From Sinomonas atrocyanea (GTDB lineage: Bacteria > Actinomycetota > Actinomycetes > Actinomycetales > Micrococcaceae), in the NCBI RefSeq assembly GCF_030812675.1, contig NZ_JAUSTE010000003.1:1-64000 (forward strand): a DNA stretch of 64,000 nucleotides, read 5' to 3'. The notes beneath the pieces are model-generated. The model saw only the letters and a program-made list of their open reading frames with translations, was not told the origin of the DNA and searched no databases. How positions within the stretch are numbered: the first letter of the stretch is position 1; each line of letters opens with the position of its first letter. The translations under genes and the position numbers were made by a program. Positions 42,140 through 52,963 of the stretch are shown here, one piece after another.

Positions 42140-43798
42140 ATGGCCACCCAGACCCCCACCCGCCCGCCCGTGCGCAGCTGGAACACTCGGCGCAGCCGGA
42201 TCGTCGATCCCGCGCAGGACGCCGCGCTCGGTCCGGCGGCCGCCCTGCGCGAACGGCTCGTGGGACCCCGGCTGGAGGCCGAGCCGGGGACGTGGGACCG
42301 CCGGCTCGCCTGGCTCGTGCCGGTGGCCGTCGGGCTCGTCGCCGGGCTCCTGCGCTTCTGGCAGCTCGACCGGCCGCACTCGCTGATCTTCGACGAGACC
42401 TACTACGTCAAGGACGCCTACTCGTACCTCGTCTCGGGCGTGGAGCGGAGCTGGTCCGAGAACGCCAACGACCTCTTCGTCAACGGCGACATGTCCGGCC
42501 TGCTCGCCTCCCCCGAGTACGTGGTGCACCCGCCCGTGGGCAAGTGGATGATCGCCGCCGGGATGGCGCTCTTCGGCCCGGGCAGCTCGTTCGGCTGGCG
42601 CTTCTCGGCGGCGCTCGTGGGCACGCTCTCCGTCATGATGACGGCGTGGGCGGGCCGCCGCCTGTTCCGCTCGCATCTCCTCGCCGCCGCGGCGGGCCTG
42701 CTCCTGGCGATCGACGGCCACCATCTGGTCCTCTCCCGCACCGGGATCCTGGACATCTTCCTCTCCTTCTGGCTCCTTGCCGCGTTCTGCTTCCTGCTGC
42801 TCGACCGGGACGACGGCAGGCGGCGCCTTGCCGCGCGCCTCGGGGCCCTCGCCGGACCGGACGGAAGGATACGGCCGACGGCGCTCGTGACCGGTCCGTG
42901 GCTCGGCCTGAGGTGGTGGCGGATCGCCGCAGGGGTGTGCCTGGGCCTCGCCGTCGGCGTGAAGTGGTCAGGACTGGCGTTCGTGGCGGTGTTCGGGCTC
43001 ATGACCGTCCTCTGGGACGCTGGGGCTCGCCGCGAGGCCGGGGTGCGGGCGTGGCTCCCCGGCGCCGCCCTGCGGGACGCCCCGCTCGCCGCGGCGAGCA
43101 TCCTCCTCACCGGGGCGGCGGTGTACCTCGCTTCCTGGACCGGCTGGTTCCTCTCGGACAACGGGTTCTACCGGCACTGGGCCGAGGCCAACCCGGATCC
43201 GGCCTGGGCCTGGGTGCCGGCCCCGCTGCGCTCGCTGTGGCACTACCACCAGGAGGCCTACGCGTTCCACACGGGCCTCTCCACGCCGCACCCGTACGCG
43301 TCGAGCCCGTGGAGCTGGCTCCTGCAGGGCCGGCCGGTCTCGTTCTACTACACCGAGCCGGCGGGCGTGTGCGGGACCGCCCACTGCTCCTCGGCCGTCC
43401 TGTCGGTGGGCAACCCGCTGATCTGGTGGGGCGGCACCGTGGCGCTCGGCGTGCTCGTGCTGCTCTGGGCCGGGCGGCGCGACTGGCGCGCCGGAGCGAT
43501 CCTCGCGGGCGTCGCCGCCGGGTACCTGCCGTGGTTCATGTACCCCACCCGGACCATGTTCGCGTTCTACGCCGTCTCCTTCGAGCCGTTCCTGGTCCTC
43601 GCCCTGGCCATGGCGCTCGGCCTCGTGCTCGGGCGGCCCACGGACCCGCCTGGGCGGCGGCAGGCCGGGCTGCTCGCCGTCGGGGTCTTCGTCCTCGCGG
43701 CCCTCGCCGTCTCGGCCTACCTCATGCCCCTCTGGAACGCCGAGCCCATTCCCTACATCGAGTGGCGGCTGCGGCTGTGGATGCCGAGCTGGACGTAG
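42140..43798 (+). CDS. pmt: Dolichyl/polyprenyl-phosphate-mannose-protein mannosyltransferase (Pmt)
   Basis: A 552-residue GT39 membrane enzyme with around ten membrane spans. The catalytic acidic pair is in LIFDETYYVKDAYSY near the first periplasmic loop, followed by HPPVGKWMIAAGMALFG, SRTGILDIFLSFW and GVKWSGLAF, all typical of bacterial Pmt. The enzyme moves mannose from polyprenyl-phosphomannose to Ser/Thr of exported proteins. The ATG at 42140 follows a TAGCAT box by 8 nt. The C-terminus ends in EWRLRLWMPSW, as in homologues. The secreted proteins in this window are possible substrates. Confidence 0.94.
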   Translation: MATQTPTRPPVRSWNTRRSRIVDPAQDAALGPAAALRERLVGPRLEAEPGTWDRRLAWLVPVAVGLVAGLLRFWQLDRPHSLIFDETYYVKDAYSYLVSGVERSWSENANDLFVNGDMSGLLASPEYVVHPPVGKWMIAAGMALFGPGSSFGWRFSAALVGTLSVMMTAWAGRRLFRSHLLAAAAGLLLAIDGHHLVLSRTGILDIFLSFWLLAAFCFLLLDRDDGRRRLAARLGALAGPDGRIRPTALVTGPWLGLRWWRIAAGVCLGLAVGVKWSGLAFVAVFGLMTVLWDAGARREAGVRAWLPGAALRDAPLAAASILLTGAAVYLASWTGWFLSDNGFYRHWAEANPDPAWAWVPAPLRSLWHYHQEAYAFHTGLSTPHPYASSPWSWLLQGRPVSFYYTEPAGVCGTAHCSSAVLSVGNPLIWWGGTVALGVLVLLWAGRRDWRAGAILAGVAAGYLPWFMYPTRTMFAFYAVSFEPFLVLALAMALGLVLGRPTDPPGRRQAGLLAVGVFVLAALAVSAYLMPLWNAEPIPYIEWRLRLWMPSWT

Positions 43799-43913
43799 CC
43801 GGCCCGCGTCGCCCCGGCGCGGGACCGCCCCGGGATGGCAGGATGGGGCCTAGGCGCTGAGCGCTGCACGGGGGGCCACTGGAGACGAGCGGGAGCACGG
43901 AGAGGACGGGCAC

Positions 43914-45800
43914 GTGGCAGGCGGAGCGGAAGCCGGAGCAGGAGCGCAGGAACAGCGGGCGGAGGCGTCGGCGCCCCTGCTGGCGAGCCTGCCGCTCGAG
44001 GCGAACGTCACCTCGCTGCTCGAGGACCGGGTGGCGGCCACCCCCGACGCCGAACTGTTCTCGCGGCGCACGGAGGCCGGCTGGGAGCCCGTCAGCGCCG
44101 CGGAATTCCACGCCGATGTGGTGGCCCTCGCCCGGGGCCTCATCGCCAGCGGCCTGGACGTGGGCGACCGCGTGGCCATCGTCTCCGCGTCGAGCTACGG
44201 GTGGGCGCTCGTCGACTTCGCCGTCTGGTACGCGGGCGGTGTGCCCGTGCCGGTCTACGAGACGTCCTCGCCCTCCCAGATCGCCTACATCCTCGCCGAC
44301 TCGGGAGCACGCCGCGTGTTCGTCGAGAACAGCCACCTCGCCCTGACCGTCCAGGAGGCCATCAGCGCCTCCCCCGAGCTCAGCAGCGTGTGGCTGCCGA
44401 TCACCCTCATGACCGAGGACGGCGGCGGCTCGAACCTCAGGAGCCTTGCCGGCCCGGGGCTCGGGGTCCCGGCTCAGGAGCTCGAGCGCCACCGCACGGC
44501 CGCCGACCTCGACGCCCTCGCGACCCTCGTGTACACCTCCGGCACGACCGGGCGCCCCAAGGGCTGCGAGATCACCCACCGCAACCTCGCCCTCCTCGCG
44601 GTCAACCTCCAGGCCTACCTTCCCGAAGTGGTCGGCCCCGGGGCGCGGACCCTCATGTTCCTGCCGCTGGCCCATGTCCTCGCCCGGGCCGTCCAGATCA
44701 CCTGCGTCGCCGCCGGCGTCGTGGTCGGCCATTCGCGCCAGTCGACCCTGCTCGACGACCTCGCGACCTTCCGGCCCACGTTCCTGCTCGCGGTGCCGCG
44801 CGTCTTCGAGAAGGTCTACGCCGCCGCGGAGGAGCGCGCTGCCGAGGGGGTGCGGGGCTCCGTCTTCGAGCGTGCCGCGGCGACGGCGCGCGAGTTCTCC
44901 CGCGCGCTCGACGACGAGGCCGCCGGGCGCGGGGAGGGCCCGGGGCGGCGCCTTCGGCTGCGGCACGCCGTGTTCGACCGCCTCGTCTACGGTCGGCTGC
45001 GCGCGGCGTTCGGCGGACGGGTCTCGACGATCGTCTCCGGCGGCAGCGCCCTCAGCCCTGCCCTCGCGCACTTCTTCCGGGGCGCGGGCCTGACCGTCCT
45101 CGAGGGCTATGGCCTCACCGAGACCACGGCCCCCTGCACGGTCAACACGCCGCAGGCGACGCGCATCGGCACCGTGGGACGTCCCGTCCCCGGCACGACC
45201 GTGCGCGTCGACCCGAGCGGCGAGGTGCTCGTGAAGGGGATCGGCGTGATCCGCGCCTACCGCGGCGCCGGTGCGGCGGCCGCCGGCGGCGAGGGACCGG
45301 CGTCGGCCTTCCGGGAGGACGGGTTCTTCGCCACCGGGGACCTCGGCTCGCTCGATTCCGACGGCTTCCTCACCATCACGGGCCGGCTCAAGGACGTGCT
45401 CGTGACGGCAGGCGGCAAGAACGTGGCCCCCGGGCCCCTCGAGGAGGCGCTGCGCGAGTCCGAGCTCGTCGCCCACGCCGTGGTCGTGGGCGAGGGCCGG
45501 CCGTTCGTGGGTGCCCTCCTGGCGCTCGACGGCGACCAGCTGGGTGCGTGGGCGCGTCGCCGCGGGCGGACGCTGGGCATCGCCGAGGCGGCGGCCGACC
45601 CTGAGGTGCTGGCGGAGCTCCAGCAGGCGGTCGACGCCGCGAACGCGTCCGTGTCCCGCGCGGAGTCGATCCGCCGGTTCATGGTCCTCCCGAGGGAGCT
45701 CACCCTCGAGGACGGCGATCTGACCCCGTCGCTCAAGCTGCGCCGGCAGCGCCTCGTCGAGTCGTTCCCGCAGGAGCTCGAGGACCTCTACTCCGCCTGA
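43914..45800 (+). CDS. Long-chain fatty-acid-CoA ligase (FadD15-like)
   Basis: A 628-residue AMP-forming ligase. Seen: the P-loop YTSGTTGRPKGCEITH, FLPLAHVLARAV, EGYGLTETTAPCTVN, FATGDLGSLDSDGFL, and the C-terminal lysine region GRLKDVLVTAGGKNVAPGPLE. The large size and the VSGGSALSPALAHFF motif fit the FadD15/AMP-dependent long-chain family, which activates fatty acids as acyl-CoA. The start is the GTG at 43914, with a weak AGAGGAC site. The gene ends overlapping the convergent DUF1461 gene by 13 bp. Confidence 0.92.
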   Translation: MAGGAEAGAGAQEQRAEASAPLLASLPLEANVTSLLEDRVAATPDAELFSRRTEAGWEPVSAAEFHADVVALARGLIASGLDVGDRVAIVSASSYGWALVDFAVWYAGGVPVPVYETSSPSQIAYILADSGARRVFVENSHLALTVQEAISASPELSSVWLPITLMTEDGGGSNLRSLAGPGLGVPAQELERHRTAADLDALATLVYTSGTTGRPKGCEITHRNLALLAVNLQAYLPEVVGPGARTLMFLPLAHVLARAVQITCVAAGVVVGHSRQSTLLDDLATFRPTFLLAVPRVFEKVYAAAEERAAEGVRGSVFERAAATAREFSRALDDEAAGRGEGPGRRLRLRHAVFDRLVYGRLRAAFGGRVSTIVSGGSALSPALAHFFRGAGLTVLEGYGLTETTAPCTVNTPQATRIGTVGRPVPGTTVRVDPSGEVLVKGIGVIRAYRGAGAAAAGGEGPASAFREDGFFATGDLGSLDSDGFLTITGRLKDVLVTAGGKNVAPGPLEEALRESELVAHAVVVGEGRPFVGALLALDGDQLGAWARRRGRTLGIAEAAADPEVLAELQQAVDAANASVSRAESIRRFMVLPRELTLEDGDLTPSLKLRRQRLVESFPQELEDLYSA

Positions 45801-46978
45801 GCCTCGGCATCGGCGCGGGCAGCCTCTGCGGCGTCCGGCTCCCCCACGGACTCGCGGGCTGCGCGGCGCTTGGGGGTCGGCCAGCAGAAGATCACCATGA
45901 GGCTGGCCGCCAGCAGCACCAGCACGCCGACCACGAGCGCGGAGTCCACCCAGAACTGGCCCGGGAAGAGCCGGATGAGCGAGTCCTCGAGCCTGAAGGT
46001 CCAGGTGCCGTTGGCGAAGAAGATCCGGTGGAAGTCGGTGAAGAACTGCTCCCAGCCCAGCGCCGCGAGGACGGCGAGGGCGACGATGATCGCGATCGTC
46101 ACGAATGATCCCGCGAAGAGCCCGCGCCCGAACGCCCCCCTGGTCTTCCGCAGCCCGATGGCAGCGAAGATGAAGAAGAGCAGCAGGACGATGCCGGCCC
46201 CGTACGAGGAGAGGACCACCGTCTTGACGTCCGCCATGTGGCTGACCTCCCCCGCGGTGAAGAGGTGGTCGCCGGAGGGCAGGACGAGGTCGCCGAGGTA
46301 GCGGGGCCCGGCGAGGTTCGCCAGGTAGTCGACCGCGTACGAGCCGTAGGTGAGGCGGTCATCGGTGGTGAAGCCGTAGCCGTCGCCCGGGAACCCGGGC
46401 CGGTAGTACTCGATCCACAGGAACAGGGGCGTGGCGACCACGCGCACCGCGGCGATGAGCAGGAGGAAGGGCAGGAAGATCGCCATGAGCACCTGGACGA
46501 TGCGCCGGCCCACGGGGCGGGACCGGGCGGCGGCGTCGCGCTCCTTGCGCCGCCGCTGGACCTCGTCCTCGGGGGGCCGCACGTTGATAGCGCTGGTCGG
46601 GGACGGCTCGCGGTGCACGGCAGCCGCACCTTCGGCGGCGCCCTCGGCGCGGGCCTCGCGGTCGCCGGTGCGCTCCTGGGCGCTCGCGTCCCGGTCGCGG
46701 GACCGCCTCGCCTCGGCGCGGCTCTGGGCCGGGACCGCGACGGTGTCCGCCGGGGTGGTCTCCGACGCGGCGCGGGCTGCGTCGTGTTCCGGCGCTCCCG
46801 CGGCGGCGGCATCCGGCGTGGCAGCGTCCCCGGTGGCCGCGTGCTGCCCGGCCGTGGGATCGGAGGTGCGGCGGCCGCTGCTGGCGGGCTTCATCCAGCC
46901 GAAGGCGGGCTCGTCGCTGTCCCCGGACTCGTCGAAGTCAGCCCCCGGCTCGGATCCGGAACTCTTGTCGGTCAACAT
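45788..46978 (-). CDS. DUF1461 (TIGR01906-like) integral membrane protein
   Basis: A 396-residue protein. A ~150-residue disordered Ala/Glu/Arg-rich cytosolic N-terminus precedes four membrane helices (near residues 160-180, 260-280, 295-315 and 345-365). The motif FANGTWTFRLEDSLIRLFPG followed by QFWVDSALV is the DUF1461 hallmark, and LTYGSYAVDYLA is also typical. Function is unknown. It is downstream of the L,D-transpeptidase gene on the same strand, and a 12-codon upstream ORF precedes its ATG at 46978. Confidence 0.85.
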   Translation of the reverse strand: MLTDKSSGSEPGADFDESGDSDEPAFGWMKPASSGRRTSDPTAGQHAATGDAATPDAAAAGAPEHDAARAASETTPADTVAVPAQSRAEARRSRDRDASAQERTGDREARAEGAAEGAAAVHREPSPTSAINVRPPEDEVQRRRKERDAAARSRPVGRRIVQVLMAIFLPFLLLIAAVRVVATPLFLWIEYYRPGFPGDGYGFTTDDRLTYGSYAVDYLANLAGPRYLGDLVLPSGDHLFTAGEVSHMADVKTVVLSSYGAGIVLLLFFIFAAIGLRKTRGAFGRGLFAGSFVTIAIIVALAVLAALGWEQFFTDFHRIFFANGTWTFRLEDSLIRLFPGQFWVDSALVVGVLVLLAASLMVIFCWPTPKRRAARESVGEPDAAEAARADAEAQAE

Positions 46979-46979
46979 G

Positions 46980-47018
46980 TCACCGTCCAGTAGAGGCCCG
47001 CGGGCCTGGAGTCTGCAT
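46980..47018 (-). other. Possible 12-codon upstream ORF in the DUF1461 leader
   Basis: An ATG at 47018 opens MQTPGPRASTGR and stops at 46980, one base before the DUF1461 ATG. A TACGGT box lies 12 nt upstream of it (47031-47036). The perfect palindrome aggcccgcgggcct (46994-47007) lies within it. It may be chance; a leader peptide is possible. Confidence 0.25.
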
Positions 47019-47107
47019 GGTTCTCACCCCACCGTACCGGTGCGCGCGCCCGCTCCCCCGTAGCGGCACCCACGTGTGGCCGAAGCGTTATCGCCGCCGC
47101 AGGGGCC

Positions 47108-48337
47108 TCAGCCGTTCGCGTACTGCGCCCACGGGATGTTCCAGTCCCCGAAGCCGTCGTCGAAGTTGGCGTAGTCGCCCTGGGTGTTGATGATCTGGAC
47201 GACGTCGCCGGTGGTCATGTTGTTGAAGACCCACGAGGCGCCGTCGGGGCCCAGGCCGATGCACCCGTGGGAGACGTTGGTCTGGCCGAGGTACGGCAGG
47301 GCGGTGTCGGTGGCCTGGTGGATGAACTCGCCGCTCGGGGTCAGGCGGGTTGCGTACTCGACGTCGAGCTCGCCGTAGTTGGCGGGGTCACCGGGCTTGA
47401 GCCCGATCGAGGCGGCCACGAAGTGGGCCTTGCGCTGCTTCTCCATGAGCACGAGGTAGCCGCGGGCCGAGGGGAACCGCGTGTCCCCGAGGGTGGCCGG
47501 CCACGTGTGCACGGGCTTGTCGTTGACGTAGGCAGTGAAGGTGTGGGCCGTCGCATCGGCAACCGCGGTCCGCTTGTCGCCGATGTGCACGGTGTTCGTC
47601 TTGGAGAAGTTGCCGATCTGGCCGTTGCCGAGGTCCACGCCGAAGAGGTCCATCTTGACCGTGATGGTGCTGTGGGCGGCCCAGAAGGTCTCCGGCCGGT
47701 AGCGGACCATCGTGTCGCTGTACCAGTGGAAAGCACCGGGCTGGCCGGAGGTCGAGGTGATCGTGATGGCCTTCTCGACGGCCTTCTTGTTCTTCACGGG
47801 CTCGCTGAAGGTCAGCTGGATCGGCTGGGCCACTCCGACGTCCATCCCATCGAGGGGGTACATCGCGGCGTCGGCCTCGTTCTTGGTGGCCACGGTGGCG
47901 AACGTCGTGGTCGCCGACTCGGTCCGCCCGGCGGCGTCGATGGTCGTGTAGCTGAGCGTGTAGGTGGTGTCGAAGGCGAGCTGGCCCCTCGAGGTCCAGC
48001 CCGCGCGCGAGGAGCTCAGGGCCCCGTCGACGTCCTGGCCGGAGTCGGAGCGGAGGCTGACGTTGTCCAGGGAGCCGTTCGTGACCGTGACCGTCACGGG
48101 CGCCGCCGGATTGACTTCCTTGGCGCCCTGCGCGGGCACCGTCGCGGCGGTCGCCTGCTTCACCACAGGGAAGGCGGAGCCCGGCTGGCTCCGCACCGGC
48201 GAGGCCTGCTCGGACGTGATCGGGGCGGCCTGGAGCGGGCCCACGGCCGCGAACACGCCGCCGATCCCCGCCACCACGAGGATGGCCGCCAGAATCGCGA
48301 TCTTCGGGCCCCTGGCAAGCCGCTTCCGCTCATACAT
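47108..48337 (-). CDS. L,D-transpeptidase (YkuD) with Ig-like domains
   Basis: A 409-residue wall enzyme. A signal anchor occupies residues about 12-34. Two Ig-like domains follow, typical of LdtMt2-class enzymes, the second around MDVGVAQPIQLTFSEPV. The YkuD domain (about 255-390) ends with the catalytic motif NVSHGCIGLG. It forms 3-3 crosslinks in peptidoglycan. The ATG at 48337 is preceded by GGGGGA at 8 nt. Its C-terminal GFGDWNIPWAQYA tail follows the catalytic domain, as in other actinobacterial Ldts. Confidence 0.94.
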   Translation of the reverse strand: MYERKRLARGPKIAILAAILVVAGIGGVFAAVGPLQAAPITSEQASPVRSQPGSAFPVVKQATAATVPAQGAKEVNPAAPVTVTVTNGSLDNVSLRSDSGQDVDGALSSSRAGWTSRGQLAFDTTYTLSYTTIDAAGRTESATTTFATVATKNEADAAMYPLDGMDVGVAQPIQLTFSEPVKNKKAVEKAITITSTSGQPGAFHWYSDTMVRYRPETFWAAHSTITVKMDLFGVDLGNGQIGNFSKTNTVHIGDKRTAVADATAHTFTAYVNDKPVHTWPATLGDTRFPSARGYLVLMEKQRKAHFVAASIGLKPGDPANYGELDVEYATRLTPSGEFIHQATDTALPYLGQTNVSHGCIGLGPDGASWVFNNMTTGDVVQIINTQGDYANFDDGFGDWNIPWAQYANG

Positions 48338-48450
48338 GGTTGGGGTCCCCCACTTTCAGCCGTACATCCCCTCGGCCAAGCCTACCGGCAGCAGACGGCC
48401 GCCCCGGTCACACCCCGGCTACGGTCGGGACACGATCGGGGCGGCCGGCG

Positions 48451-48474
48451 GGGCCCCGCGCAGGGCTGGGGCCC
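48451..48474 (-). terminator. Hairpin after ahcY
   Basis: gggcccc (48451-48457) and ggggccc (48468-48474) pair around a 10-nt loop, starting 10 bp past the ahcY stop on the minus strand. There is no U-tract. The rest of the gap up to the L,D-transpeptidase start shows no gene. Confidence 0.5.
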
Positions 48475-48483
48475 GCGGGTGCG

Positions 48484-49982
<1,499 letters not shown>

Positions 49983-49986
<4 letters not shown>

Positions 49987-50177
49987 ACGTTCTCCTGGTT
50001 CGCGGAGGTGGTGGTGGGCGCGAGGAGGACGGGGATGCCGTCCTCGATCGCGTAGCGCGGCGTCGTCCCGTCCGGGCCCGGCGCGGTTGCCACGAGGCTG
50101 TCGCCCTCCTGGACGAGTGGGGATCCCGTCACGGGGCACCGGAGGATGTCCAGCAGCGAGGGGCTGAGATTCGGCAT
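49983..50177 (-). CDS. Trm112-like small protein
   Basis: A 64-residue Trm112/UPF0434-family protein: [18 protein letters not shown] at the N-terminus and [13 protein letters not shown] at the C-terminus. In bacteria the family's role is uncertain; members are often found beside phosphomannomutase and manA genes. Only one cysteine is present, so zinc binding of the classical kind is unlikely. Its stop overlaps the ahcY start. Confidence 0.88.
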
Positions 50178-50248
50178 GCCCTCTAGACTACCGAGTCCGG
50201 CCGTGCCGAGGGCCGCGCCCGCGTCCAGGCCCAGTCAGTGGGGCCGCG

Positions 50249-50692
50249 TCAGTACGGCTCGCGCAGGAGCCGCAGGTGGCGTCGGGGGATATCCGCGCCC
50301 GGTGGGACGTCGAGGGGCGGGCGGGCGGCCCGGTCGCCGGGCGCGCGGTCCGGGGCCCGCTCGGGATCGGCGCGGTGCGCCCCCGCCGGGCCCGAGGAGG
50401 CGGGCCCGTCCCCGTCCTCGTCCCGGGCCGTCCCTTCGCGGACGGCGTCGGCGAGCGCGAGGATGTCGTCGGGGTTGCGGGCCGGCGCGGCCGGCAGCGC
50501 CAGCCGGAGCACGTCCCAGCCCCGGGGGACGGTGAGCCGGTCGGCGTGGGTCGCGCAGAGGTCGTAGCTGTGCGGCTCGGCGAAGGTCGCGAGCGGGCCG
50601 AGCACCGCCGTGGAATCGGCGTAGACGTACGTGAGCGTTGCCACCGCCGCCTGGCGGCAGGCAGATCGAGAACAATGGCGTAGTGGACCCAC
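50249..50692 (-). CDS. DUF3499 family protein
   Basis: A 147-residue protein opening with HCSRSACRQAAVATLTYVYA and SYDLCATHADRLTVPRGW, in which cysteines and histidines could bind a metal. The C-terminal third is low-complexity and Arg/Ala-rich. DUF3499 is an actinobacterial family normally divergent from a metallopeptidase-like gene near whiB2. The GTG at 50692 lies 8 nt from a TAGGGT box. Function is unknown. Confidence 0.82.
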   Translation of the reverse strand: MGPLRHCSRSACRQAAVATLTYVYADSTAVLGPLATFAEPHSYDLCATHADRLTVPRGWDVLRLALPAAPARNPDDILALADAVREGTARDEDGDGPASSGPAGAHRADPERAPDRAPGDRAARPPLDVPPGADIPRRHLRLLREPY

Positions 50693-50801
50693 GGCACAGA
50701 ACCCTACTCCCGGGACCGCCGCAACCCGGGCATTGACCTCGACTGCCGGGGCCCGCGCCGCGCGGCCCCGCCGCGACTCGCCACGGCCCGAACGGGGCGA
50801 C

Positions 50802-50807
50802 TACAGT
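50802..50807 (+). promoter_or_regulatory. -10 box (TACAGT) for a leaderless metallopeptidase-like transcript
   Basis: TACAGT ends 6 nt before the ATG at 50814. The divergent DUF3499 gene has TAGGGT at 50701-50706 on the other strand. Confidence 0.5.
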
Positions 50808-50813
50808 CGATGT

Positions 50814-51338
50814 ATGCAGGATCGTCCCTTCTCCGGGGGCCCGTCGGACCCGGGCGGACCCACCCTCAGCATCCGGCCGGTGCCGCCGGAGGGAGAGCCC
50901 GCGGCGGGAGGACGGCGCGGGTTCCGCCAGCGACGGAGGAACCGCCACGGGCGCGGACTGCGCGGGGAGATCCTGCCGTCGGTGCTCCCGGCGAGCCGGA
51001 CCCGGGCGGAGCGCTTCGAGGACTGGGTCTTCGATGCCGCCGACCGCCTCCAGGAGCTCAACTCCCCGAAACTGGACGGGGTGGAGTACGCCGTCGAGGA
51101 GATCCCGCCCGGGCTCGAGCAGATGCTCCGGGACGGGGGGCGCCCCCCGCAGGGCCAGTACGCCCCCGGGGCGCCCGGCCGGGCTCCCCGCATCACGATC
51201 TACCGGCGCGTGGTCGAGACCGGAGCCTCCTCCTCGACGGAGCTGCAGGACCTCGTCCACGACATCGTGGTGGAGTACACCGCCCTCATGCTCGGCGTGG
51301 CGCCCGAGAGCCTGGACCCGTACTACCGCGGCTACTAG
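50814..51338 (+). CDS. Metallopeptidase-family-like protein lacking HExxH
   Basis: A 174-residue protein. An Arg/Gly-rich N-terminus precedes a domain with RTRAERFEDWVFDAADRLQE and ITIYRRVVE, the pattern of the zincin-like (PF06262-type) family that sits near whiB2 and DUF3499 in Actinobacteria. Where HExxH should be, it reads HDIVVEY (residues 149-155), so neither the catalytic Glu nor the second His is present. A peptidase function is therefore doubtful. The ATG at 50814 lies 6 nt after a TACAGT box. Confidence 0.8.
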   Translation: MQDRPFSGGPSDPGGPTLSIRPVPPEGEPAAGGRRGFRQRRRNRHGRGLRGEILPSVLPASRTRAERFEDWVFDAADRLQELNSPKLDGVEYAVEEIPPGLEQMLRDGGRPPQGQYAPGAPGRAPRITIYRRVVETGASSSTELQDLVHDIVVEYTALMLGVAPESLDPYYRGY

Positions 51339-51358
51339 CTCCCCCGGCGCAGGAGGCC

Positions 51359-52963
51359 CTAGTAGCCGACTGTCACCGGCAGCGAGCGGGTCCCCTCCGC
51401 CGCGGCCACGATGGTGGCCGCCGAGATCGCGTTCCCGTCGCCCTTGAAGAGGAGCGAGCCGTAGGCCGGGTCGCCGGAGGCCGAGAGGAGGTACCCGGTG
51501 AGCCGCGAGCCGTCCACCTTCTCGGGGGCGTCGAGGACCGCGGTCGTCCCGCCGGCCACGTCGAGCGAGACCGGGCTGTGGAAAGCCCCGTCCTCGGTGA
51601 CGGGGACCGCGCGGATCTGGGCGCGCCCGTCCGGGACGCCGAACACGATCTGCCGTGAGCCGCTGCCCTGCCCGACGGTGACAACATGGCTGTCGCCGAT
51701 CCGCTGCGCCGCCGCGGTGACGGCCGTGTCGAGGGGCTCGTCCGCCGAGAGTCCGCGCGGCACGCGCGCCGATGCCGTGAAGGACACGTCGGCCGTCGCG
51801 GACACGCTGTAGGTTCCTGCGGGGAGCCCGTCGAGGGGAACCTCCGTGACGGTGCCTGCCTTGGCCGTCACGACGCCGCCTGCCGGCAGCTGCACGGCGC
51901 CGTTGGAGCCGTACACGCGAAGCTGCACGACGGCGTCGGCGGCTCCGGGGACGGTGATCTGCACGGCTGCCCCGGCGTCCCCGTACCCGCTCTTCGCCGT
52001 GAGGTCCTTGGACCGGCCGGGGTCCTGCAGCTCGATGCCCGTCACCGTCTGCCTCGGTGCCGGCGCCGCGGCGGGGGTGATGAGCTCCACGCCGCCGGGA
52101 GTGAGCCCGCGCAGCGTGGACTGCTGGATGACCGCGGCCACGGGGGCTCCGGTGCTGCGCACGTGCACGGAGACGTTGGCCTGACCCGGCATGTAGCCGC
52201 TGAGCACGTAGGAGGCGGAGCTGCCCGGCTTGACCTGGAGTCCGCGGCTCGACGGCGGTGCCTGGGTCAGCGGCTTGTCGCCGAAGAACTCGAGGTCCAC
52301 GGTGGCCGGGCTCGAGCTCGGGTTCGTCAGCGTGAGGACGGAGGTCCGCCCCACGGTCGTCTCCGCCCCGAGGAGCCACTGGTCGTTGGTCGGGGCGGTG
52401 CAGGTCGCGGTGGCCAGGCCGCGCAGGTCGCCGTCCCCGGCCTCGAAGCGGGTGAGGGCACCCGTCGAGGCGGGAGCCCCGGCGAGCGGCTTGGCTGTGA
52501 GCAGGGTCCGCGCGTCCACGCCCTGGCCCGCGATCGCCGCAGCCCGCGGCTGCGCCACGGTGCCCGCTGGCACCTTCTGGCCGGCGCTGGACTTCAGCGG
52601 CGCCTTTCCCTGCGGGCCCAGCGCAACGTCCGGGAGAGTTCCCTGCGTATCGGACAGGACGATCCCGCTCACCTGGGTGCGGGCGGTCCGGCTCGCGGGG
52701 CTGAATTGGGGGTCGCCCTGCACGGGGGTGCCGGACAGCAGGCGCGCCGGTCCGGGGCAGGCACGCACGGCGTCGGCCGTGGGCACGTCGACGGAGGGTG
52801 CGCTCCCGGCGCCGAGCGAGGCGGGGGCGGGCACGGCGGACGCCGCGATGGTGAGGCCGCCGGCCAGCCCGGCCAGAACGGTTCCGGCCAGGGCTGCGCC
52901 CACGGCGCGCATCCTCCGGCCGGGCCGGGTCTTCGGGGTCCGGTCAGAGGCGGGCGTCGTCAT
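51359..52963 (-). CDS. DUF5719 secreted or anchored protein
   Basis: A 534-residue protein. A cytosolic Arg-rich start and one membrane helix (about residues 20-45) are followed by a long extracytoplasmic beta-rich region with SSSPATVDLEFFGDKP and several Gly/Ser/Thr-rich strands. It ends in RSLPVTVGY. It overlaps the upstream glycosyltransferase by 20 bp and is preceded by GAGGAA. DUF5719 is found downstream of this type of glycosyltransferase in Micrococcales; its function is unknown, and a role in the same surface process is inferred. Confidence 0.82.
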   Translation of the reverse strand: MTTPASDRTPKTRPGRRMRAVGAALAGTVLAGLAGGLTIAASAVPAPASLGAGSAPSVDVPTADAVRACPGPARLLSGTPVQGDPQFSPASRTARTQVSGIVLSDTQGTLPDVALGPQGKAPLKSSAGQKVPAGTVAQPRAAAIAGQGVDARTLLTAKPLAGAPASTGALTRFEAGDGDLRGLATATCTAPTNDQWLLGAETTVGRTSVLTLTNPSSSPATVDLEFFGDKPLTQAPPSSRGLQVKPGSSASYVLSGYMPGQANVSVHVRSTGAPVAAVIQQSTLRGLTPGGVELITPAAAPAPRQTVTGIELQDPGRSKDLTAKSGYGDAGAAVQITVPGAADAVVQLRVYGSNGAVQLPAGGVVTAKAGTVTEVPLDGLPAGTYSVSATADVSFTASARVPRGLSADEPLDTAVTAAAQRIGDSHVVTVGQGSGSRQIVFGVPDGRAQIRAVPVTEDGAFHSPVSLDVAGGTTAVLDAPEKVDGSRLTGYLLSASGDPAYGSLLFKGDGNAISAATIVAAAEGTRSLPVTVGY

